Below, one piece after another: positions 42,260 through 48,276 of a stretch of DNA of 48,276 nt. Where the stretch lies: contig PLXR01000140.1 in the NCBI GenBank assembly GCA_003151495.1, forward strand, positions 1 to 48,276. The letters run 5' to 3'. Position numbers and translations under genes: made by a program. Within the stretch, counting starts at the first letter, position 1. Every line of letters starts with the position of its first letter. The notes under the pieces were generated by a model. The model saw only the letters and a program-made list of their open reading frames with translations, was not told the origin of the DNA and ran no database searches. The stretch comes from Opitutaceae bacterium (lineage in GTDB: Bacteria > Verrucomicrobiota > Verrucomicrobiia > Opitutales > Opitutaceae).

Positions 42260-43807
42260 TCAGGCCAGGACCTCGGGGATCACGCGCGCCGGGAGCACGC
42301 CCGTCAGCTTCTGGTCGAGCCCCTGGGACTTGAACGTGAGCTTGTTGTGGTCGAACCCGAACTGGTGGAGGATGGTGGCGTGCAGGTCGCGCACGTGCAC
42401 CGGGTCCTTGACGATGTTGTAGGAGAAGTCGTCGGTCTCGCCGTAGGTCATCCCGGGCTTGGTGCCGGCGCCGCACATCCACATGCTGAAGCACCTCGGG
42501 TGGTGGTCCCTCCCGTAGTTGTCCGCGGTGAGCGTTCCCTGGGAATAGACCGTCCTGCCAAACTCGCCCCCCCAGACGACCAGCGTGTCGTCAAGCATCC
42601 CCCGGCGCTTGAGGTCGGTGATGAGGCCGTACGTCGGCCGGTCGGAGTCCTCGCACATGGCGCGGATGCCGGCGGGCAGGTTGGTATGGTTGTCCCATGT
42701 GCGAAGGAAGATCTGCGTGAAGCGCACCCCCCGCTCCGCCAGGCGGCGTGCCATCAGGCAGTTGTAGGCGAACGTTCCGGGCTCCCTCGCCTTCGGGCCG
42801 TAGAGGTCCCACGTGGAGGCCGGCTCGTCCGAGAAGTCGCTCAGGTCCGGCACGGACGCCTGCATCCGGAATGCCATCTCGTATTGGGATATCCGGGTGT
42901 TGATCTCCGGATCGCCGACGCGCTCGAAGAGCTGGCGGTTGAGCTCGCTCACGCCGGAAATCATCGCCTGGCGCATGTCCCTCGAGAGCCCCCTGGGATC
43001 CTTGAGGTAGAGGACCGGCTCGCTTCCCGAGCGGAGCGCCACCGCGGCGTATTCCGGGGAGAGGAAACCCGACGACCACAGGCGGTTCGAGAGCGCCTGC
43101 ACGTTCTGCTTCACCGGCATCTTCGAGGTCATCACGACGAACGTCGGGAGCTCCTCGTTGATGGCGCCCAGCCCGTAGGCGAGCCACGAGCCCAGGGAGG
43201 GCCTGCCGGGGAACATGTTTCCCGTTGTCATGGTCAGGATCGCCGGCTCGTGGTTGATGGCCTCCGTGTAGAGCGACTTGATCACGCATAGCTCGTCGAC
43301 GACCTTGCCCGTGTGGGGGAAGAGCTCGGAGACCCACTGTCCCGACCGCCCCTGCTGGCTGAACTTGAAGAGGCTCGGGGCGATGGGCAGCCCCGCCTGG
43401 CTTGCGGTCATGCCCGTGAGCACCTGGCCGCCGCGCACCGACTCGGGCAGGTTCTGGGCGAACATGCCCGACAGCTTCGGCTTGTAGTCCCAGGTCTCGA
43501 ACTGCGACGGCGCCCCGGCCATGAAGAGGTAGATCGCGCGCTTGGCCTTGGGGGCGAAGTGCGGCCTCCTGTCGGGAAGGGCGGAGGTGTCCGCGAGCAG
43601 GTGGGGCGCGCTCCGGCCGAGGAGCGTGGCGAGGCCGGCCCACGCGAGCGCCTTGGAGCCCCGGGCGAGGAAATGGCGGCGCGTCTCCGCCTCGAGCCAT
43701 TCGCGCTTGAGCGCCATCGGCACGTTCGGGAGGTCGAGCACCGTCGGGCCCTCCCCGCCGTGATCGGAGCAGGGATCGGTGCCTTCGGGGTGGGGTGCTG
43801 CGGGCAT
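42260..43807 (-). CDS. DUF1501 protein with Tat signal
   Basis: 515 residues. The sulfatase-like DUF1501 fold is shown by AIYLFMAGAPSQFETWDYKP, LPIAPSLFKFSQQGRSGQWVSELFPH, INHEPAILTMTTGN and WGGEFGRTVYSQG with HHPRCFSMWMCGAG. A twin-arginine signal ETRRHFLARGSKAL precedes it, so it is exported folded. In PVC genomes DUF1501 genes nearly always follow a DUF1549/DUF1553 gene, as here (7 bp). The function of the pair is not known; roles in polysaccharide breakdown have been suggested. An internal ATG at 43717 would put the Arg pair at residues 13-14, a more usual Tat position, and may be the true start. Confidence 0.9.
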   Translation of the reverse strand: MPAAPHPEGTDPCSDHGGEGPTVLDLPNVPMALKREWLEAETRRHFLARGSKALAWAGLATLLGRSAPHLLADTSALPDRRPHFAPKAKRAIYLFMAGAPSQFETWDYKPKLSGMFAQNLPESVRGGQVLTGMTASQAGLPIAPSLFKFSQQGRSGQWVSELFPHTGKVVDELCVIKSLYTEAINHEPAILTMTTGNMFPGRPSLGSWLAYGLGAINEELPTFVVMTSKMPVKQNVQALSNRLWSSGFLSPEYAAVALRSGSEPVLYLKDPRGLSRDMRQAMISGVSELNRQLFERVGDPEINTRISQYEMAFRMQASVPDLSDFSDEPASTWDLYGPKAREPGTFAYNCLMARRLAERGVRFTQIFLRTWDNHTNLPAGIRAMCEDSDRPTYGLITDLKRRGMLDDTLVVWGGEFGRTVYSQGTLTADNYGRDHHPRCFSMWMCGAGTKPGMTYGETDDFSYNIVKDPVHVRDLHATILHQFGFDHNKLTFKSQGLDQKLTGVLPARVIPEVLA

Positions 43808-43814
43808 GGTGGCG

Positions 43815-46800
43815 TTATTTTGTGAGGAACTCGTCGAGGTTAAGGAACTGGCTGGCGGCGACGGTCCAGGCGGCGAGCTCGGACGGATCCAGGGAGGGGT
43901 CGGCGGGCGAGTCGCCCACCGCCAGGAACTGGCGCGCGTCGGCAGGCCTCGCGCCGAATTCGGCGCCGAACCTCTCGAGGGATTTCTTGAGGACGGCCGC
44001 CTCGCGCGGGTCGAGGGGGCGGGAGAGCGCCATCCGGGCCATGTAGGACAGGCGCTCCTCCTGCCGTGGTGAGGCGTGCAGGGCATGCTCCGCAAGGTGC
44101 CTCGCCGCCTCGAGCCACTGGGGGTCGTTCATGGTGACGAACGCCTGCAGCGGCGTGTTCGTGCGCACCCTGCGGGTGCAGGCGGACTCCCTGGACGGGG
44201 CGTCGAAGGCCTCCATGCTCGGCGGCATCGAGCCCCGCTTCCAGAACGTGTAGACGCTGCGGCGGTAGAGGCCCTCGCCCTTGTCCGGGACGTAGGTCTT
44301 CGTGTTCGACTCGGGCATCGCGACCTCCTCCCAAAGGCCTGGGGGCTGGTAGGGCTTGACGGAGGGGCCCCCGATCTTCTCGACCAGGAGGCCCGAGACG
44401 CTGAGCGCGCTGTCCCGGAGCATCTCGGCGTCCATCCTGAGCCGGGGTCCCCGGGAAAGGAGCCGGTTGGCCGGGTCGCGGGCAAGTCCCTCCTGAGTGA
44501 CCGAGGCCGACTGCCGGTAGGTCGCGCTCGTCACCAGCAGCCGGTAGAGTCCCTTCACGTCCCAGCCGCTCTCGCGGAACCTGACGGCGAGCCAGTCAAG
44601 GAGCTCGGGGTGGGACGGCCTCGAGCCCATGACCCCGAAGTCGCCGGCGGTCTCGACCAGGCCCGTCCCGAAGACCTCCTGCCACATCCGGTTCACCGTC
44701 ACCCGCGGGAAGAGCGGCTGGGCGGGGGAGACGAGCCAGTCCGCGAGCCCCCGGCGGTCGAGGGGGGCGCCGGCCGGCGGCGGGGGAAGGAAGTGGGGCG
44801 TCGAGGGCCCGACGCGCTCGACCCGCGAGTAGTAGTCCCCTCGCCTCAGGATGTCGGCGTACGCGGGCGAGGGCCTCTCGACCGCCACGAGGGAAGGGTC
44901 GCCGTCCTTCGTCAGGGCCTCGAGGGCGGCGGTGTGGGCCGACACGGCGGCCGCGAGTTTGCGCGATACGGGGTCGACCTCCCCGAGGTACCACCGGTCG
45001 GCCACGACAAAGGCCTCGTCCCTCGTCCACTGTGCGGGGTCGGGCTTCGCCGCGACGACCTCCGCGGCGACGTCCTCGAAGGGAAGGCGGGCGACCTCCG
45101 CGGGCTCCAGCGCCCGGCGGTAGAACCTCACGTCCTGGAAGCGCGTCTCGCGCATGGGCTCGAAGTCGTCGCGTCTGCCCAGCTGCATTGCGGCGTCCGT
45201 GTGGAGGGACGCCGTTGCCGAGAGCGCGTCGGCGCGGGTGGCGGTTTCGACCGGCGCACCGTTCACGTAGATCTTTATGCCGGAGGCCTGGCGGGAGCCG
45301 TCATAGGTGAAGAAGACGTGGAGCCACTCGTCCCTGGAATAGGCGTCGCGCGTGGCGACCGACAGGCCGCGGGTGGGGGGAGCCTCCTGCTTGGACCCGG
45401 GTTCGACCGCCTTGGCCGGCGCGGGGGGCGCAGCCTCGGGGGAGGGCACGAGGTTCACCACGAAATGAAGGTCCTTCTGGTAGATCTCCCAGCCCGCCCC
45501 GCCGGCGCGCGCCTCGTCGCCCATCCGCGAGAGGAGCGAGCCGTCGCCGGTGGCGATATTGCCCGGCTTCTCGCGGAGCATGAGCCAGGATCCCGCCGAG
45601 AACGCCTCGTTCGCCTCCACCGCGCCGAGCGCCCCGAGGCGCAGGCGGGTGAGGATGTCCATCCGCATGGAGGGCCACAGCCAGGAGTCCTCGCCCCAGA
45701 CGAGCGGGTTGGTGTCCGCCTTGAACTCGCGGGGAGCGGCGCCCGGTGCCGTGTTTGCGACGACGTCGCCGTGGCCCTCGTCGAGGCGAAGCCGCAATTC
45801 GAGGCCGTCGGCCTTCACGGGCACGGGGCCGTGGCCGCCGTCGATCCACTCCTTCGCGAGGGCCGTCTCCCGGGCGCGCCGCGCGGAGAGCTCCCTCTGG
45901 AGCTCGGCGCGGCGGGAGAGGACGACCTCGGCACTCGCCCTGTCTTCGTCCCGCGGCAGGCGCACAACGGGGGCCGGGTCGGCGACGTTGGAGTCCCAGG
46001 ATTTCTCCGCAGTGTTGTTCAGGTAGGCCGCGAGCCCGTAGAAGTCGCGCTGGGAGATCGGGTCGAACTTGTGGTCGTGGCAGGCCGCGCACCCCGTGGT
46101 GAGGCCCAGAAGCGCAACGCCGAAGGTCTCCACCCGGTCGCGCGTCTGGTTGACGTACGTCTCCTCGGGAATGTCGCCGCCCTCGTTCGTGGTCAGGTTG
46201 CACCGCATGAAGCCCGTGGCCACCAGCTGGTCCCAGCTTGAGGCCGGTATCAGGTCGCCCGCCAGCTGCTCGCGAATGAACTGGTCGAAGGGCTTGTTGG
46301 AGTTGTAGGAGCGGATGACGTAGTCGCGGTAGGGCCAGATGGCCCTCGAGTTGTCGAAATGGATCCCGTGGGTGTCGGCGTAGCGCACATAGTCCAGCCA
46401 GTAGTGGGCCCTGTGCTCGCCGAAGCGCGGGCTGGCGAGCAGCCTGTCCACGAGCCGCTCGTAGGCGCCCGGGGCGGCGTCGGCAAGGAAGGCGTCGACC
46501 TCGGCGGGGCTTGGCGGGACGCCCGTCAGGTCGAGCGTCACCCGCCGGGCGAGCGTGCGCCGCTCGGCCTCAGGTGAGGGAAGCAGGTGCTCCTTCTGGA
46601 GCCTGGCGACGATGAAGGCGTCCACCTCGTTCCGGACTGAGCCCGCGGGCGCCCCCGGGACGGGCGGGGGAGGCGGGGCCGCCGGGGTGATGAAGGCCCA
46701 GTGCTCCTCGTAGCGCGCCCCCTCGGCGACCCAGCGGCGGAGGCGGGCGATCTCCTCGGCCCTCAGGGTCTTGTGCGCCTCGGGCGGCGGCATCATCTCC

Positions 46801-47144
46801 TTCTCCTGCCTCGACTCGACGCGCTTGACCAGCGGGCTTGCGTCGGCGTGGCCGGCGACGATTGCCGGGCCGAACTTGCCGCGCTGCACGAAGACGAACT
46901 CCGGCCTGTCAAGGCGCAGGCCGGCCTTGCGGGAGCCCGGATCCGGCCCGTGGCAGCCGTAGCAGTTCTCGGCTAGGATCGGCTGGATGTCGCGGTTGAA
47001 GGCCACCTTGGCCGGGGGAGCCGCCGCGGGCGGGGTGTCCGGGGCGTGCCCGCACCCCGCATCCACGAGGAGGGCGATCGACGCGGAAAGGATCCCGGCC
47101 AGCATGGCCAAGGCAGGGTACGGTTTGGAGGCGGCTGTTGGCAT
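43815..47144 (-). CDS. PSD1 protein: planctomycete cytochrome c, DUF1549, LamG and DUF1553 domains
   Basis: 1109 residues. A hydrophobic export signal ends near Cys31, a possible lipid site. A cytochrome c domain has CYGCH at 61-65 and KAGLRLDRPEFVF. DUF1549 spans about 170-385 and holds the second heme-like motif CAACHDHKFDP at 352-360. A LamG-type jelly roll lies at about 460-700 (DEWLHVFFTYDGSRQASGIKIYVNG). DUF1553 fills the C-terminal 290 residues (LADWLVSPAQPLFPRVTVNRMWQEVFGTGLVET, RRSVYTFWKRG, FVTMNDPQWLEAARHLA). First gene of the three-gene operon. Substrate and redox partner are unknown. The ATG at 47144 is preferred to a GTG ten codons upstream. Confidence 0.9.
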   Translation of the reverse strand: MPTAASKPYPALAMLAGILSASIALLVDAGCGHAPDTPPAAAPPAKVAFNRDIQPILAENCYGCHGPDPGSRKAGLRLDRPEFVFVQRGKFGPAIVAGHADASPLVKRVESRQEKEMMPPPEAHKTLRAEEIARLRRWVAEGARYEEHWAFITPAAPPPPPVPGAPAGSVRNEVDAFIVARLQKEHLLPSPEAERRTLARRVTLDLTGVPPSPAEVDAFLADAAPGAYERLVDRLLASPRFGEHRAHYWLDYVRYADTHGIHFDNSRAIWPYRDYVIRSYNSNKPFDQFIREQLAGDLIPASSWDQLVATGFMRCNLTTNEGGDIPEETYVNQTRDRVETFGVALLGLTTGCAACHDHKFDPISQRDFYGLAAYLNNTAEKSWDSNVADPAPVVRLPRDEDRASAEVVLSRRAELQRELSARRARETALAKEWIDGGHGPVPVKADGLELRLRLDEGHGDVVANTAPGAAPREFKADTNPLVWGEDSWLWPSMRMDILTRLRLGALGAVEANEAFSAGSWLMLREKPGNIATGDGSLLSRMGDEARAGGAGWEIYQKDLHFVVNLVPSPEAAPPAPAKAVEPGSKQEAPPTRGLSVATRDAYSRDEWLHVFFTYDGSRQASGIKIYVNGAPVETATRADALSATASLHTDAAMQLGRRDDFEPMRETRFQDVRFYRRALEPAEVARLPFEDVAAEVVAAKPDPAQWTRDEAFVVADRWYLGEVDPVSRKLAAAVSAHTAALEALTKDGDPSLVAVERPSPAYADILRRGDYYSRVERVGPSTPHFLPPPPAGAPLDRRGLADWLVSPAQPLFPRVTVNRMWQEVFGTGLVETAGDFGVMGSRPSHPELLDWLAVRFRESGWDVKGLYRLLVTSATYRQSASVTQEGLARDPANRLLSRGPRLRMDAEMLRDSALSVSGLLVEKIGGPSVKPYQPPGLWEEVAMPESNTKTYVPDKGEGLYRRSVYTFWKRGSMPPSMEAFDAPSRESACTRRVRTNTPLQAFVTMNDPQWLEAARHLAEHALHASPRQEERLSYMARMALSRPLDPREAAVLKKSLERFGAEFGARPADARQFLAVGDSPADPSLDPSELAAWTVAASQFLNLDEFLTK

Positions 47145-47291
47145 CGGGGTTTTGCCAGGACGTAAACGCGGCACTTGCGGCGCTCCCTATACGTCGCGCA
47201 AAGATTCGCTCTTACAACAGCAAAGGTCTGCCCGCGCGAGGGGCTCGATTGGGCCTTGGCCATTTCGGGTTCCCTAAAATCCCGGAGCGCC

Positions 47292-47320
47292 TTGCAATTT
47301 CCCACTTGATATCTGATGAT
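47292..47320 (+). promoter_or_regulatory. Putative promoter of the MarR regulator gene
   Basis: TTGCAA (47292-47297), 17 bp, GATGAT (47315-47320): four of six matches for each box. It would start mRNA near 47327, inside the longest open frame, and so supports the ATG at 47376 as start. A GATATC palindrome lies in the spacer, a position where a MarR autorepressor could bind. The rest of the 231 bp divergent gap (47145-47375) shows no clear promoter for the minus strand. Confidence 0.4.
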
Positions 47321-47375
47321 TAGCCTCCTAACTACACGGCTCTCCCCTGGCACCCGCTCCACGAAATCGACACCC

Positions 47376-47924
47376 ATGCCGCTATTGATGCTCAAGGATT
47401 TGCCGCGCTACGAGTGCCTCCTTGAGGCCGTCCGGCACCATCCCGACCTTGATCCCTCCGCATGCGAGGCTTACCTGAACCTGCTGCGAGCGGGCGACGA
47501 GGCCTACAGCCGTAGCGAGGCGTTCCTGGGTGAGCACGACATGTCGCCGGGTCGTTTCACGGTCCTGATGCTGCTCTACGACAAGCTCTCCGGCATGCCC
47601 CGCGACCAGACCCCCGCCGACCTCGCCGACAAGGCGGGCGTGACCCGGGCCACGATGACGGGCCTGGTCGACACGCTCGAGCGCGACGGGCTGGTGACGC
47701 GCCAGCACGACCCGCACGACCGCCGGATGATGCTCATCCAGCTGACGCCGAAGGGCCATTCCACGCTCGAGGCGATCCTGCCCGGCCACTTCCAGCAGAT
47801 GGCGGCGCAGATGGCGCCCCTCTCCGAGCAGGAGCGCAAGACGCTCGTGCGCCTCCTCAACAAGATCGCGGGCCAGACTCGCGCCCTGGAGCCGGTAGAG
47901 GCGAGTCCCGCCGCCGCGAGCTAG
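47376..47924 (+). CDS. MarR family transcriptional regulator
   Basis: 182 residues from ATG 47376; the frame runs 20 codons further upstream but across a likely promoter. The winged helix is plain: LADKAGVTRATMTGLVDTLERDGLVTR as helix-turn-helix and DPHDRRMMLIQLTPKGH as the wing. The N- and C-terminal helices for dimerisation are present. MarR proteins repress efflux and stress genes until a ligand binds. It stands 28 bp ahead of an efflux adaptor gene, so it is likely to control it and itself. Confidence 0.9.
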   Translation: MPLLMLKDLPRYECLLEAVRHHPDLDPSACEAYLNLLRAGDEAYSRSEAFLGEHDMSPGRFTVLMLLYDKLSGMPRDQTPADLADKAGVTRATMTGLVDTLERDGLVTRQHDPHDRRMMLIQLTPKGHSTLEAILPGHFQQMAAQMAPLSEQERKTLVRLLNKIAGQTRALEPVEASPAAAS

Positions 47925-47952
47925 GCCGGTTCCGTCGGCATCCCCTTATCCC

Positions 47953-48276
47953 ATGAAAACTTTCTTCGTCATCCTGGGCGCCCTGGCGGTCGTCGCCATA
48001 ATCGGCCTCATCAAGGCCTCCCAGATCACCACGCTCATCCACACGAAGGCGGTCCAACCGCTGGAGGCCGTGTCGACAACCGAGGCCAGGCTCGAGACAT
48101 GGCAGCGGTCCCTCACCTCCGTGGGCTCGCTCACGGCGGTCCAGGGCGTCACGGTCGCCGCCGAGCTGGACGGGAAGATCGTCCAGATCGCGTTCGAGGC
48201 CGGCTCCCAGGTGGCGGCAGGCGACGTGCTCGTGAGGCAGGACACGACCGCCGAGGAGGCCCAGCTGCGCTCGGCC
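47953..48276 (+). CDS. RND efflux membrane fusion protein, N-terminal part (3' end outside window)
   Basis: 108 residues are visible, open to the last base. An N-terminal membrane segment (FFVILGALAVVAIIGLI) is followed by RSLTSVGSLTAVQGVTVAAELDGKIVQIAFEAGSQVAAGDVLVRQDT, the first half of the barrel-sandwich (lipoyl-like) hairpin domain of AcrA/MexA-type adaptors, and then the start of the helical hairpin. These proteins link an inner membrane pump to an outer membrane channel. The pump gene is expected just beyond the window. MarR lies 28 bp upstream. Confidence 0.88.
   Translation, partial: MKTFFVILGALAVVAIIGLIKASQITTLIHTKAVQPLEAVSTTEARLETWQRSLTSVGSLTAVQGVTVAAELDGKIVQIAFEAGSQVAAGDVLVRQDTTAEEAQLRSA

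Noticed and set aside
44076-46241. 721-codon plus-strand frame opposite the PSD1 gene
   Set aside because: Antisense shadow; composition is Arg/Gly/Val/Glu-rich and motif-free.

Overview
The window is compact, G+C-rich bacterial chromosome with a diderm gene set (Kdo transferase, MurJ, periplasmic lipoproteins, a TonB-domain protein, an RND-type membrane fusion protein). A Planctomycetes-Verrucomicrobia-style operon (cytochrome c/DUF1549/DUF1553, DUF1501 and a cytochrome c-LRR protein) points to the PVC superphylum. The overall set fits a verrucomicrobium close to Opitutae; that placement is inference from gene content only. I see no tRNA, rRNA, IS element, prophage or CRISPR array.

Layout. 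1-126 is the tail of an unknown plus-strand gene. 132-13152 is a run of 13 minus-strand genes, read from HIT protein through PhoH, PgpH-type HD hydrolase, YbeY, DUF502, a RecO-like protein, a nuclease-helicase fusion, PyrR, PyrB, PyrC, a CPBP protease and ThiL to TsaE. Many neighbours overlap by exactly ATGA or GTGA. 13238-14557 is a lone FabF-like ketosynthase, convergent with a two-domain M16 peptidase (14576-17449) that is divergent from waaA (17576-18862). 19020-22098 is gap-pgk-tpiA. 22115-23627 holds a small secreted protein and ispA on the minus strand. 23717-28012 runs plus: FmdB-type zinc ribbon, a one-TM protein, MurJ, nitroreductase, zinc-less MDR oxidoreductase. 28090-33238 holds a mannose-1-phosphate guanylyltransferase, recN and the oxoprolinase genes pxpB-pxpC-pxpA. 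33405-37675 on the minus strand has ychF, a TonB-domain protein, and a visibly A+T-richer pair (a DUF1266 protein and an unrecognised secreted protein). 37915-41412 has rpsP-trmD-rplS behind a strong sigma-70-like promoter, then transketolase. 41433-47144 is the PVC cytochrome operon. 47376 to the end is a MarR regulator followed by the start of an efflux adaptor.

How it fits together. Most genes are housekeeping: pyrimidine synthesis, lower glycolysis plus pentose phosphate, isoprenoid and envelope synthesis, RNA maturation (YbeY, PhoH, TrmD), tRNA t6A (TsaE) and repair (RecN, RecO-like, nuclease-helicase). The parts most worth a second look are the nuclease-XPD helicase beside a zinc-less RecO, the A+T-richer secreted pair at 35.6-37.7 kb, the PVC operon, and a recurring C-rich start context without Shine-Dalgarno. 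I did not find a convincing wholly new defence or mobile system.
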